A stretch of 61,724 bases of DNA from Actinomycetota bacterium. GTDB taxonomy: Bacteria > Actinomycetota > Acidimicrobiia > Spongiisociales > UBA5794. Positions 48,462-56,834 of this stretch are shown here, piece after piece. How positions within the stretch are numbered: position 1 is the first letter of the stretch; each line of letters opens with the position of its first letter. The position numbers were made by a program, and so were the translations under genes. Where the stretch lies: assembly GCA_013151445.1 (NCBI GenBank), contig JAADIG010000063.1:1-61724 (forward strand), given 5' to 3'. The notes beneath the pieces are model-generated. The model was not told the origin of the DNA. It saw only the letters and a program-made list of their open reading frames with translations, and did no database searches.

Positions 48462-49907
48462 GTGACGAGTTCAGAGAAGGTTGACTACGACGCCCTGATA
48501 CCGAACAACGTCGGGCTCGCCGACGATCCGAAGCTGCGCCGCGCCCTTGAGGCGTGGCATCCCGGGTACATTGACTGGTGGATGTCGATGGGTCCCGACG
48601 GATTCCAAGCTGCCGACGTGTTCCTACGAACCGCAGTCAGTGTCGAGAATGAGGGCTGGGCACAGTTCGATTATGTGAAGATGCCCGACTATCGCTGGGG
48701 GATCCTGCTTGCTCCAGCAGTCGAGGGTCGCACCATCCCGTGCGGCGAACACGCCGGGGAACCTGTATGGCAGGAGGTTCCGGGGGAGTATCGGGCATTG
48801 CTGCGTCGACTCATCGTGATCCAGGGTGATACGGAACCGGCATCGGTCGAGCAACAACGCTTCCTCGGTGCTTCGGCCCCGTCTCTCTACGACCTCCGCA
48901 ACCTCTTCCAGGTGAATGTCGAGGAGGGCCGCCATCTGTGGGCGATGGTGTATCTGTTGCAGAAATACTTTGGAAGGGACGGACGCGAGGAGGCTGGAGC
49001 ACTGCTGGAGCGCCAGTCCGGGAGTGATGATCGTCCCCGCATGCTGGGAGCGTTCAACGAGGAGACACCCGATTGGTTGTCGTTCTTCATGTTCACGTAC
49101 TTCACTGATCGTGATGGGAAGATGCAGCTTGAGGCGCTCGCCCAATCAGGTTTTGATCCGCTGAGTAGAACGTGTCGTTTTATGCTTGCAGAGGAAGCGC
49201 ATCACATGTTTGTCGGGTACACCGGGATTCGCCGTGTCGTTCAGGCAACAGTCGAGGCGATGGAGGCCGCCGGCATCGAAGACCCGAATGACCTGGAGGC
49301 AGTCCGGGCGCTCGGGGTGATCGACCTGCCAACGATTCAACGCAAGACCAATCTCCACTTCTCTCTCACGCTGGATCTGTTCGGTTCGGAGGAGTCGACC
49401 AATGCGGCGAATGCTTTCAACGCAGGGATCAAGGGCCGCTATCACGAGTCGCAGATCGATGACGATCATCGCCTTGTCGACGACACCTACCCGGTGATGA
49501 AGCTCGTGGACGGCAAGTTCCGTCCGGTTGATGTTTCCGCCCTCATTGCTCTCAACGCCCGGTTGCGTGACGACTTCATCGACGATTGTCAGGGTGGGAT
49601 CACCCGGTGGAATCGAGTGATCGCCGGGGCGGGTATCGATTTCGAGATCCGGCTACCGCACGTCGCCTTCAACCGGGCTATCGGCGAGTTTGCGGACCTC
49701 AATGCATCGCCGGCGGGAGAGTTACTCACCGACGATGAATGGTCGGCAGTTCGCGACGAGTGGCTCCCTACGCCCGCCGACCGGGCTCATATCGAGGGCC
49801 TGATGAATTCAAAGTTCGAGGCCGGAGAGTATGCAAGCTGGATTGCCCCACCGTCCAAAGGCATCCAGAACAAACCCGAGGACTTTCTCTATGTCAAGCT
49901 GCCGTAG
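48462..49907 (+). CDS. boxB: Benzoyl-CoA 2,3-epoxidase, diiron subunit
   Basis: 481 residues from the GTG at 48462 after AAGAGGAGAG. It is the oxygenase component that epoxidises benzoyl-CoA. The diiron carboxylate motifs NVEEGRHLWAM and LAEEAHHMFVG are intact. FMFTYFTDRDGKMQLEALAQSGFDPL, HESQIDDDHRLVDDTYPVM and ASWIAPPSKGIQNKP...FLYVKLP are typical of BoxB. The reductase partner BoxA and the benzoate-CoA ligase are not in the window. The TetR gene follows after 6 bases, so boxC-boxB-tetR is one operon. Confidence 0.94.
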   Translation: MTSSEKVDYDALIPNNVGLADDPKLRRALEAWHPGYIDWWMSMGPDGFQAADVFLRTAVSVENEGWAQFDYVKMPDYRWGILLAPAVEGRTIPCGEHAGEPVWQEVPGEYRALLRRLIVIQGDTEPASVEQQRFLGASAPSLYDLRNLFQVNVEEGRHLWAMVYLLQKYFGRDGREEAGALLERQSGSDDRPRMLGAFNEETPDWLSFFMFTYFTDRDGKMQLEALAQSGFDPLSRTCRFMLAEEAHHMFVGYTGIRRVVQATVEAMEAAGIEDPNDLEAVRALGVIDLPTIQRKTNLHFSLTLDLFGSEESTNAANAFNAGIKGRYHESQIDDDHRLVDDTYPVMKLVDGKFRPVDVSALIALNARLRDDFIDDCQGGITRWNRVIAGAGIDFEIRLPHVAFNRAIGEFADLNASPAGELLTDDEWSAVRDEWLPTPADRAHIEGLMNSKFEAGEYASWIAPPSKGIQNKPEDFLYVKLP

Positions 49908-49913
49908 GGCTCC

Positions 49914-50528
49914 GTGGCGGTCTTGACCACCACCGAGGCGTCGGTCGAGGAACGCAGCCTTACGATCGTGAAGGCCGCGTATCGAGTGATGTCGCGCCGT
50001 GGTGTGCATCGTGTTCCTCTGAGTGAAGTCGCCGACGAGGCCGAGGTCTCCAAGGGGCTGGTCCTCTATCACTTCGGTTCCAAGGATGCGCTTGTGCTTG
50101 CGGCCCTGGAGTGGGTGCTGCGCGGTACCGCAACGCGGCTTCGTGCTGCGGTCGAGGCGAGTGGGGATCCGGTGGATGCGATTCGGGCGGTGGTCGCGGC
50201 GGTGTGGCGCAACCCGCAAGCGAACAGAGATTTCTTCCGTTTCTATCTCGACGGTGTTGAGCACCAGACGAGGGCCGACGGATTCGAGAGTCTTGGTGCG
50301 ACGGCCGCCGAGATTATTGAGGGCCACTACGCCGAGATATTGAGCACTGCGATGTCCACCGGGTCGATCCCGAAGGGTGATCCGAAAGATGCTGCCGCGA
50401 CGATGCGGGCCATTGTCGAGGGGTTCTTCTTGCAATGGCTGCAACGCGCCGACTGGGAGGAATCCCACCCCGAGTACCGCCAACGCTGCACGACCGCGGT
50501 GTTGGCGACCGTCGGCGCAGCGGTCTAG
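49914..50528 (+). CDS. TetR-family regulator, likely box repressor
   Basis: 204 residues. The N-terminal HTH (VPLSEVADEAEVSKGLVLYHFGSKDALVLAALEWV) is standard TetR. The C-terminal ligand domain (RDFFRFYLDGVEHQTRADGFESL...IVEGFFLQWLQRADWEE) resembles BetI-like regulators. The GTG start is 6 bases after boxB. The perfect palindrome in the boxC promoter is its probable operator, giving autoregulation. The inducer would likely be benzoyl-CoA or a related aromatic CoA ester (inference). Confidence 0.9.
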   Translation: MAVLTTTEASVEERSLTIVKAAYRVMSRRGVHRVPLSEVADEAEVSKGLVLYHFGSKDALVLAALEWVLRGTATRLRAAVEASGDPVDAIRAVVAAVWRNPQANRDFFRFYLDGVEHQTRADGFESLGATAAEIIEGHYAEILSTAMSTGSIPKGDPKDAAATMRAIVEGFFLQWLQRADWEESHPEYRQRCTTAVLATVGAAV

Positions 50529-50581
50529 CTCGTTCAACACCTGCGCGCTATCCACAGGGTGGGTTCGGGTAGCCTGGGTGG

Positions 50582-51241
50582 ATGCGGATTGTTATTGCCC
50601 AATGCACCGTCGACTACGAGGGTCGGCTCAACGCTCACCTTCCCCTTGCAACGCGTCTTGTCATGGTGAAAGCCGATGGTTGTGTGGCGGTGCACGCCGA
50701 TGGCGGTGCGTACAAACCGCTCAATTGGATGAACGCCCCGAACCATCTCATTGACGACGGCCAACGGTGGATCGTGACGAATCCCAAGGGGGAGACGCTG
50801 ACGATCACGTTTGGGGAGATCTTCTTCGAAACCGCCATGGAACTCGGCGACGACCCCGGTCTCCAAAAGGACGGTGTCGAAGCGGACCTTCAGCGGCTCC
50901 TGGCGGACCATCCCGAGGAAATCGAGGAGGGGCTTGAGCTGATTCGGCGGGAGTATCCAACACCGGTCGGTCCGGTGGACCTGTTGTGCCGCACTACTGA
51001 GGAGGGGACCGTTGCGATCGAGATCAAACGTCGTGGGGACATCGATGGTGTCGAGCAGCTCACGCGGTATCTCGACTTCCTCAACCGCGATGACCGGCTC
51101 GCGCCGGTGCGGGGCATCTTTGTCGCCCAGGTGGTGAAACCCCAGGCGCGGGTGCTTGCCGAGGATCGTGGGATTGGTTGGGTCGAAGTTGACTACGACC
51201 GCCTATGCGGCATCGACTCGCCACACCTGCGACTGTTCTAA
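50582..51241 (+). CDS. nucS: Mismatch-specific endonuclease NucS
   Basis: 219 residues. [26 protein letters not shown] and AYKPLNWM mark the N-terminal DNA-binding/dimerisation domain. [23 protein letters not shown] holds the catalytic Asp, Glu and Lys of the PD-(D/E)XK domain. NucS/EndoMS replaces MutS-MutL in most actinobacteria. The C-terminal PHLRLF fits the short tail that contacts the sliding clamp. It is convergent with the oxidase operon and has its own promoter region of 53 bases after the TetR gene. Confidence 0.95.
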   Translation: MRIVIAQCTVDYEGRLNAHLPLATRLVMVKADGCVAVHADGGAYKPLNWMNAPNHLIDDGQRWIVTNPKGETLTITFGEIFFETAMELGDDPGLQKDGVEADLQRLLADHPEEIEEGLELIRREYPTPVGPVDLLCRTTEEGTVAIEIKRRGDIDGVEQLTRYLDFLNRDDRLAPVRGIFVAQVVKPQARVLAEDRGIGWVEVDYDRLCGIDSPHLRLF

Positions 51242-51264
51242 CCAACCGCGTCCGGGTCGTCTGC

Positions 51265-51278
51265 GACGGAGCCCCGTC
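51265..51278. terminator. Weak hairpin between nucS and ctaE
   Basis: GACGG-AGCC-CCGTC forms a 5-bp stem with a 4-base loop, overlapping the ctaE stop codon. No T tract. It is the only structure I see between these convergent genes. Confidence 0.25.
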
Positions 51279-51849
51279 AGAACAAGTAGAGCGTCGGGTA
51301 GATGATCACCCATGCGAGGTCAACGAAGTGCCAGTACTTGATGACACCCTCCACCGGCCAGCTGTCTTTTGAACCGAAGCGCCCTTCCTTGCCAAGAAAG
51401 AGGATCACCGCGAGTGCGATGAGGCCGGTGAGTACGTGGAATGCGTGCAGCCCCACGAGGCTGAAGAAGGCCGTCCCGTAGATCGTCCCTGGTGGGAAGT
51501 ATTCGAGCGCTTCTTTCCACTCCAGGGCGACGCCTCCGAGAAAGAGGGCACCAAGTGTGATCGTCGCAACGGTGTAGATCCGGAAACCACGGTGATCGTC
51601 ATGAGCGTTTGCGGTCTCGGCTAGGTATGCGCTGATGCTCGACAACAGGAGCACAATCGTGAGTGCGAGCGCAAGGGCCTGGTTCAGATCTTCGGGGGTG
51701 GACGTCTGGGACGTTATGAACCGCGACGAGATGAACGCCCCGAACAGGAACGTTTCCGAAGCAAAGAACAACCACAGTCCGAGCTGGTTGATTCGTCGCT
51801 GCCGCGACGGACCGGCGCCGTGTTGGATTGGTTCTGCGCTGGTCGTCAT
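51277..51849 (-). CDS. ctaE: Cytochrome c oxidase subunit III
   Basis: 190 residues from the ATG at 51849, which overlaps the ctaF stop codon (ATGA). Five membrane helices. NQLGLWLFFASETFLFGAFIS carries the conserved Glu near the membrane middle, VGLHAFHVLTGLIAL the conserved H-FHV motif, and IKYWHFVDLAWVIIYPTLYLF the C-terminal family ending. This is the short five-helix form common in actinobacteria. It stabilises the catalytic subunit I and is the last gene of the ctaC-D-F-E operon. Confidence 0.94.
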   Translation of the reverse strand: MTTSAEPIQHGAGPSRQRRINQLGLWLFFASETFLFGAFISSRFITSQTSTPEDLNQALALALTIVLLLSSISAYLAETANAHDDHRGFRIYTVATITLGALFLGGVALEWKEALEYFPPGTIYGTAFFSLVGLHAFHVLTGLIALAVILFLGKEGRFGSKDSWPVEGVIKYWHFVDLAWVIIYPTLYLF

Positions 51850-52106
51850 CAGTGGTCGCCTCCGGTCTTCAGTTTTCTGATATGCATGAAGAAGTCCATG
51901 ATCAATGCCCCTTTGGCGAGGACGAATGGAAGGAGAAGTATCAGGGGGTTCTCGACGTTGATTGCAACGGCGTATTCGATGAGCGTCAGGACCGCGAGTA
52001 GTGCCGCCGTGATCCATCCCAACCGTACCCTGTCGTTATAGGTTCCCGGGCCGGTCGCTGGCGTAACTGCGGTCATCGTTCCTCCATCGTTGGTTTCGCT
52101 CGTCAT
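51849..52106 (-). CDS. ctaF: Cytochrome c oxidase subunit IV
   Basis: 85 residues with three hydrophobic helices (LGWITAALLAVLTLIEYAVAI, PLILLLPFVLAKGALIMDFFMHI). The ALIMDFFMHI segment is typical of prokaryotic subunit IV (COX4_pro). It is encoded between ctaD and ctaE with a 4-base gap and an overlap, as in caa3-type operons. ATG 52076 is a possible later start. The role is structural. Confidence 0.88.
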   Translation of the reverse strand: MTSETNDGGTMTAVTPATGPGTYNDRVRLGWITAALLAVLTLIEYAVAINVENPLILLLPFVLAKGALIMDFFMHIRKLKTGGDH

Positions 52107-52110
52107 ACGC

Positions 52111-53916
52111 TTATCCCACAGGGTCCGCTACTTCTCGGAGATGGGTGGGTGCGCCGACGACTCCATAGTCATAGGGCCCTCCATCGACCGATGGAGGTGA
52201 AGGGAAGTTGTGCTCGGGTGGGGGAGAGGACACCTGCCACTCAAGGGTGCGCGCATTCCATGGATTTGCTGGTGCTACTGGTCCGAATTTCGCCGACCAC
52301 AAGAGGTTGACGACGAAGAGAACAAAACTCAACCCCATGATCATTGCCATCATCGAGGCGAAACGATTCACGCCACCCAGGTTGTCCTGGTATGTAGCGA
52401 CTCGTCGATTCATGCCGTTGAGTCCCACCCAGAACAGCGGGATGAATGTCAGTTGGAAAAACACAAAGAACCATGTCGCAAAGATCTTCCCAAGTTTCTC
52501 GTTGTACATACGTCCCGTGACCTTCGGGAACCAATAGAACGTGCCCGCCATCAGAGCGAAGATGGACCCGCCCACGATGGTGTAGTGGAAGTGCGCAACA
52601 ACGAAGTACGTGTCGTGGAGCGAGAGATCGGTGACAAAATCGGCTAGGAAGACGCCGGTAATCCCGCCGATGAGGAACTGAAAGATCCAGAAGAACGCCA
52701 GGAGAAGCGGTGTCTGGAACCACAGTTTGCCCCTCCACAGCGTACCGACGGCCGCCAGGAAAATGACACCGGTGGGAATGGAAACCGCCTCGGTGAGAGC
52801 CATGAACGGCCCCTCGAGGTTCTGGGCCATACCGCTTGTGAACATGTGGTGTGCCCACACAACAGAGCCAATGCCCGCAATGCTGAGGAACGATACAACT
52901 ACTGCCTTGTAAGCGAAGAGGGGTTTGCGCGAGAAGTGCGAGATTATCTCAAGGATGACCCCCATGCCCGGGAGGACCATGATGTACACCGCCGGGTGCG
53001 AATAGAACCAAAACACATGCTCGTACAGCAGCGCGGTGCCTCCTCCGGGTGCTCCGAACCAGGTAGTTCCTGCGATCCGATCGAGCAGGATCATGATGAG
53101 CGATGCTGCGAAGAACTGCGTGACCGTGAGGCTCAGTATCGACGCCGCAAATGCTGCCCACACGAAAATCGGTAGTTTCGACCATGTCATGCCGGGCGCT
53201 CGCATGGTGATCACGGTCGCGACGATATTGAGGCCTCCCAGTATCGACGAGAGTCCGAAGGCAATGACCGCGACGTTGAAGAGCACCTGCCCGTCGCCGT
53301 TCAGGACGCTCAGCGGAGGGTACGCTGTCCAGCCGGCATCGAACGATCCGACAAGCGGCGCAGCAAGCAATGCAATAGCGACCGGCGGCACCATCCAATA
53401 ACCAAGGGCATTGATGCGTGGGAACGCCATGTCGTCTGCCCCGATCATGAGCGGCACGAGATAGTTCCCGAATGCGCCAAGGATGCCTGCCACTGCGACG
53501 GCGATCATCAAGATCCCGTGCATCGACATGACCTTGTTGTACACATCTGCTGTGAACAGGTTCTGGCCCGGTGATGCCAGCTCGGCGCGCATCGCCATGG
53601 CAACAAGACCGGCGAGGAGGAACACGATCAGCATCGTGACGAGGTACTGGGCGCCGATGACCTTGTGGTCAGTGTTGAACCGGAGGTAGCGGCGCCATCC
53701 CTCGGCCTTCTCTGTCTTGGGTGTGAGACCTACCCACTCTCGGCCCCAGGCATTCCACATGCCGATGCCAAAGAGCCAACCCAACAGGCCGAAGACGAAC
53801 CCCAGAACGAGTGCGAACTCGCCGGAGAATGTCGATGTAGTGGTGAGGGTCGCGATCAGAGCCCCGACCATGTACCCGACGATTCCTGACAATGTCCCGC
53901 GAATAAGTGGCCACAT
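52111..53916 (-). CDS. ctaD: Cytochrome c oxidase subunit I, A2 type
   Basis: 601 residues from the ATG at 53916, after AAGGAGG. Two extra N-terminal helices (residues ~1-55) precede the core. Heme a and a3-CuB ligands are present: MSMHGILMI, the WFYSHPAVY segment, WAHHMFTSG and VVAHFHYTIVGG. The D-channel Glu of the common GHPEVY motif is replaced (YSHPAVY), the defining feature of A2-type heme-copper oxidases. It should reduce O2 and pump protons. The gene lies 4 bases after ctaC. Confidence 0.96.
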   Translation of the reverse strand: MWPLIRGTLSGIVGYMVGALIATLTTTSTFSGEFALVLGFVFGLLGWLFGIGMWNAWGREWVGLTPKTEKAEGWRRYLRFNTDHKVIGAQYLVTMLIVFLLAGLVAMAMRAELASPGQNLFTADVYNKVMSMHGILMIAVAVAGILGAFGNYLVPLMIGADDMAFPRINALGYWMVPPVAIALLAAPLVGSFDAGWTAYPPLSVLNGDGQVLFNVAVIAFGLSSILGGLNIVATVITMRAPGMTWSKLPIFVWAAFAASILSLTVTQFFAASLIMILLDRIAGTTWFGAPGGGTALLYEHVFWFYSHPAVYIMVLPGMGVILEIISHFSRKPLFAYKAVVVSFLSIAGIGSVVWAHHMFTSGMAQNLEGPFMALTEAVSIPTGVIFLAAVGTLWRGKLWFQTPLLLAFFWIFQFLIGGITGVFLADFVTDLSLHDTYFVVAHFHYTIVGGSIFALMAGTFYWFPKVTGRMYNEKLGKIFATWFFVFFQLTFIPLFWVGLNGMNRRVATYQDNLGGVNRFASMMAMIMGLSFVLFVVNLLWSAKFGPVAPANPWNARTLEWQVSSPPPEHNFPSPPSVDGGPYDYGVVGAPTHLREVADPVG

Positions 53917-53920
53917 AGCC

Positions 53921-54664
53921 CTAGCCTCCTTCTGCCAAGATCTCGTCCAAGTAGGCGTCGAACTCAGCCTGTTCGACGACACGTACCTTCATCGACATTT
54001 GCGCGTGGCCCTGTCCGCACAGCTCGGCGCATTGCACCCGGACGTTCGGGTCTTCGGCGAACGTTCCTGTTTCGGTCGGGGTAATGAACATTTGTGTGAT
54101 CCGACCCGGGACTGCATCCTTCTTGATGCGGAAGGCAGGGATCCAGAATGAATGGATGACGTCGGGATCGAGGCTCGTGATGTCGAACTGAATGCGTTGG
54201 TCAACCGGAAGGACGAGCTCGCCCGTGTAGCTGGTGACGTCGACGCCGTTCGGATAGCTTATGGTCCACGACCACCGTTGTCCGGTGACCCCGATGACAA
54301 CGTCGGCGCCACCCTCACCCCGGACTTCCGACATGCCGACAAAACCGGGGTTGATCAGGATGCCGCCAGCAAGTGCGATCGTCACAACCAGCCAGGCAGT
54401 CAAGATACGTCCCGTATCTTGAATCGGGGGGCCATCCTCGAGCCCTCCCGGTGAACGGAACCGAAAAGCCGCATAGATGAGGATCGCCACGACGAAGGTA
54501 AACACGGGAACGGCGAGCACGGTGAGAAGGTTGAATGCATCGTCGACGATGCGGGCTTCACGGGCGAGGGCTGGCGGGAAGATGTTCCAGTTGAGAACGA
54601 GAATCCAGCCAAGAATGCTGAGCACAATCCACAGCAGGGTCGCGTTGACTATGTCCTTTTTCAT
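53921..54664 (-). CDS. ctaC: Cytochrome c oxidase subunit II
   Basis: 247 residues. Two N-terminal membrane helices (LLWIVLSILGWILVLNW; TVLAVPVFTFVVAILIYAAF), a third hydrophobic stretch, then the cupredoxin domain. CuA ligands are complete: HSFWIPAF (His), CAELCGQGHAQM (two Cys, Glu, His, Met). There is no C-terminal cytochrome c domain, so an external cytochrome c or bc1-c subunit must deliver electrons. It is the first gene of the operon, divergent from the Rrf2 regulator. Confidence 0.95.
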   Translation of the reverse strand: MKKDIVNATLLWIVLSILGWILVLNWNIFPPALAREARIVDDAFNLLTVLAVPVFTFVVAILIYAAFRFRSPGGLEDGPPIQDTGRILTAWLVVTIALAGGILINPGFVGMSEVRGEGGADVVIGVTGQRWSWTISYPNGVDVTSYTGELVLPVDQRIQFDITSLDPDVIHSFWIPAFRIKKDAVPGRITQMFITPTETGTFAEDPNVRVQCAELCGQGHAQMSMKVRVVEQAEFDAYLDEILAEGG

Positions 54665-54878
54665 CGCCTCATCCGCCGCGGTGACACAGCAAGACGAACG
54701 ATCTGACGGCAGTGAGCAATCTCCTGCATCTTCCCCTCACGCTTCCCTCAATATGGCAACATACACGCTGTCGCGGTCGTATGTTGAGTACATTGCGTGA
54801 CAATATACAGGGAAGGTTCGTGCGCAAACAAGTCATTCGGGTTTCCTTAACCGCCGCGGACTGTAGGGTTGAACGCGT
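54665..54878. promoter_or_regulatory. Divergent cox / Rrf2 regulatory region
   Basis: 214 bases. CAACATAC (54757-54764) and GTATGTTG (54779-54786) are a perfect 8-bp inverted repeat with a 14-base spacer. A looser repeat ATTG...CAAT follows at about 54792-54804 (ACATTGCGTGACAATATA). AT-rich stretches around 54750-54810 suit promoters in both directions. These are candidate sites for the Rrf2 protein. Confidence 0.55.
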
Positions 54879-55352
54879 ATGAAGATCGTTCCGACTCGAA
54901 GAACCGACTACGCAATACGTGCCCTGGTCTATCTCGCCCGCGATGAAGATCAGATGGTGACCGCGAGCAAACTGTCGGAGGAGATGGCCATTCCCAAGGG
55001 GTTTCTTCACCAGATCCTTCCGATCCTTCAACGCAACGGGCTAGTCACGTCTCGTCCCGGTCGGACCGGCGGGTACCTTCTTGCCCGGCCAGCCGACGAG
55101 GTCACACTTCTCGATATCATCGAAGCGACCGAGGGCCCACTCGATGGCGGCGAATGTGCCCTTAAGGGAGGACCGTGCCATTGGGAGGAAGTCTGTGCTC
55201 TTCACTGGGTGTGGAGCGCATCGAAGGATGCCTTTGCTGATCAGCTCAGGGAAGCGACGCTCGCCCGCATCGCAGCCGACGATCTTGCCCTTGCTGACGG
55301 GACGGCAACTGTCCCGCTCGATGCGCATCGGGGCAAGAAACGAACCTCGTGA
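54879..55352 (+). CDS. Rrf2-family regulator with three cysteines
   Basis: 157 residues. The winged helix (TRRTDYAIRALVYLARDEDQMVTASKLSEEMAIPKGFLHQILPILQRNGLVTSRPGRTGGYLLARPADEVTLLDIIEA) is classical Rrf2. Cys93, Cys100 and Cys106 in GGECALKGGPCHWEEVCAL are the cluster-ligand positions of IscR/NsrR/RsrR-type regulators, so a Fe-S cluster sensing redox, NO or Fe-S status is likely. Divergent placement from ctaC suggests it regulates the oxidase operon; control of the suf genes is also possible. The Shine-Dalgarno sequence is not evident. Confidence 0.9.
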   Translation: MKIVPTRRTDYAIRALVYLARDEDQMVTASKLSEEMAIPKGFLHQILPILQRNGLVTSRPGRTGGYLLARPADEVTLLDIIEATEGPLDGGECALKGGPCHWEEVCALHWVWSASKDAFADQLREATLARIAADDLALADGTATVPLDAHRGKKRTS

Positions 55353-55406
55353 CCGAGGGATTTTCGCCGCTGGCTGGCGATTAGCGAAGGCGAGCTGGGT
55401 GTGTCG

Positions 55407-55676
55407 TCAGCGCCGCTTTTTTCCCGCAAGAACGTTGAGCAGCGCAACGAATATCGCGGAGCCGGCAATTGTCGAGAGCACGGGGATCTGGGTACCACCA
55501 AGCGTGATCGTCCAAATATCACCGATTCCGAGCCTGGTTGATGCGGCCCGACCGAGCATGGCGCCGATGAGGCCGAGGACGATCGACATGAAACATCCGT
55601 TGTTGTCCTGGCCGGCGAGCCTCGCTCCGATCCCACCGAGAACCGCAGCGACGATGAGCAAGAAGATGACATCCAT
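55407..55676 (-). CDS. GlsB/YeaQ/YmgE family small membrane protein
   Basis: 89 residues with three hydrophobic segments (VIFLLIVAAVLGGIGARLAG, GCFMSIVLGLIGAMLGRAAS, VLSTIAGSAIFVALLNVLAG) and a basic tail. The spacing and glycine-rich helices match the transglycosylase-associated/GlsB stress-response family. The function is undefined. It lies 68 bases downstream of the sigma-factor gene on the same strand and may be cotranscribed. Confidence 0.8.
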   Translation of the reverse strand: MDVIFLLIVAAVLGGIGARLAGQDNNGCFMSIVLGLIGAMLGRAASTRLGIGDIWTITLGGTQIPVLSTIAGSAIFVALLNVLAGKKRR

Positions 55677-55744
55677 CCCTGCAGTGTAGGACTCCGCTCA
55701 CGACGGGGTTTTCGGGCATCGGCGTCGGTACCCGTCAACACGGG

Positions 55745-56677
55745 TTAGAGAAGGCCCCGCAGGCCGGTCCCTTCGGAGTTGTCGCGTAAGCGGACAAGTG
55801 CCCGAGTTTCCACCTGGCGGACACGCTCGCGGGTGATTCCGAGCAGGGCACCTGTTTTCGACAAAGTGCGCGGAGCCTCGCCGTCCAGGCCGTATCTGAG
55901 GATGACCACATCTCGCTCTCGCGGCGTTAGCTCACGCAGTGCAGCAAAGAGTTCCTGAAATCCGAGTCTTGCTTCAACGGCTAGAAATGGATCGACTGCG
56001 CAGTCGTCGGCCACAAAGTCGGCCAGCGTTGACTCCTGGTCTTCCCCGACTGGTCGGTCCAGAGAGACGGGGTCGCTTGGGGCGGCGAGGGCTCGGCGAA
56101 CCTTGTCGATCGTGAGACCAGAGCGTTCAGCGATTTCGGCGAGGGTCGGTCGGCGGCGAAGCTCATCGGTGAGACTCAGAATAGTTTCTCGCGTCGTCCG
56201 CACTACATCGATCATGTGGACCGGTATGCGGATGGTCCGACCCTGGTTTCCGAGTCCACGCGAAATCGCTTGGCGGATCCACCAGGTGGCGTAGGTCGAG
56301 AATTTGTACCCCATTTGCCAATCGAACTTCTCAACGGCACGGATAAGTCCAAGGTTTCCCTCTTGAATGAGATCCAGCAGGTCGAGGCCGCGACCCGTGT
56401 AACGTTTTGCAATGGAGACAACAAGACGTAGGTTCGAGCGTATGAAGTCTGCCTGAGCTTCGAGCCCCTGGCTGATGTCGAGGCGAAGCTGTCTACGGGC
56501 GGATCTGGGCAGGAGGGTGGACTGATCGGCGAGGGTAATCGCGGCAGCTTGCCCCCGTTCGATGATTCTTGCGAGTCGCACCTCGTCGGGCGCGTTCAGC
56601 AGCTCGTGCGCAGCCACTTCCTCAAGATACATCCCGATTGTGTCGTGCCCCGGCAACCGCCGAGCGGTCGTCGCCAT
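55745..56677 (-). CDS. RNA polymerase sigma factor, sigma-70 group 2 type
   Basis: 310 residues from the ATG at 56677, preceded by GGGGG six bases upstream. Regions: 1.2 (DTIGMYLEEVAAHELLNAPDEVRLARIIERG), 2 (NLRLVVSIAKRYTGRGLDLLDLIQEGNLGLIRAVEKFDWQMGYKFSTYATWWIRQAISR), 3 (RRRPTLAEIAERSGL), 4 (LTPRERDVVILRYGLDGEAPRTLSKTGALLGITRERVRQVETRALVRLR). The -10 and -35 recognition helices look like the housekeeping type. The short N-terminus suggests an alternative SigB/HrdB-like group 2 factor rather than the essential SigA. A 10-bp hairpin lies in its leader. Confidence 0.9.
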   Translation of the reverse strand: MATTARRLPGHDTIGMYLEEVAAHELLNAPDEVRLARIIERGQAAAITLADQSTLLPRSARRQLRLDISQGLEAQADFIRSNLRLVVSIAKRYTGRGLDLLDLIQEGNLGLIRAVEKFDWQMGYKFSTYATWWIRQAISRGLGNQGRTIRIPVHMIDVVRTTRETILSLTDELRRRPTLAEIAERSGLTIDKVRRALAAPSDPVSLDRPVGEDQESTLADFVADDCAVDPFLAVEARLGFQELFAALRELTPRERDVVILRYGLDGEAPRTLSKTGALLGITRERVRQVETRALVRLRDNSEGTGLRGLL

Positions 56678-56700
56678 CACTACCCCCGATACCCTTCCGT

Positions 56701-56732
56701 ACATCCCCCAGGGTCCTCCAAATGGGGGATGT
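56701..56732. promoter_or_regulatory. Hairpin in the sigma-factor leader
   Basis: ACATCCCCCA (56701-56710) and TGGGGGATGT (56723-56732) are perfect 10-base arms with a 12-base loop. On the minus strand it ends 24 bases before the sigma ATG. Its C-rich arm could also pair with the GGGGG Shine-Dalgarno sequence of that gene. Confidence 0.55.
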
Positions 56733-56834
56733 TGCTCTTAACCTATCAGGTGTCGGCGGTTGGCGCAACGGGCGGCTACCCTTTCAGGACGTTGCAGGTT
56801 CCCGCCGAGTCGTCTCGAGGATCGTTTTCTGCTG

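Noticed and set aside
54879-55352. The Rrf2 protein as SufR
   Set aside because: Actinobacterial SufR belongs to a different (ArsR-like) family and usually precedes sufB; this protein is Rrf2-type and sits next to the oxidase operon.
56733-56834. A riboswitch (c-di-AMP type) upstream of the DUF4015 lipoprotein
   Set aside because: Cell-wall hydrolase genes of actinobacteria often carry one, but I could not match the conserved core of that RNA in these bases.
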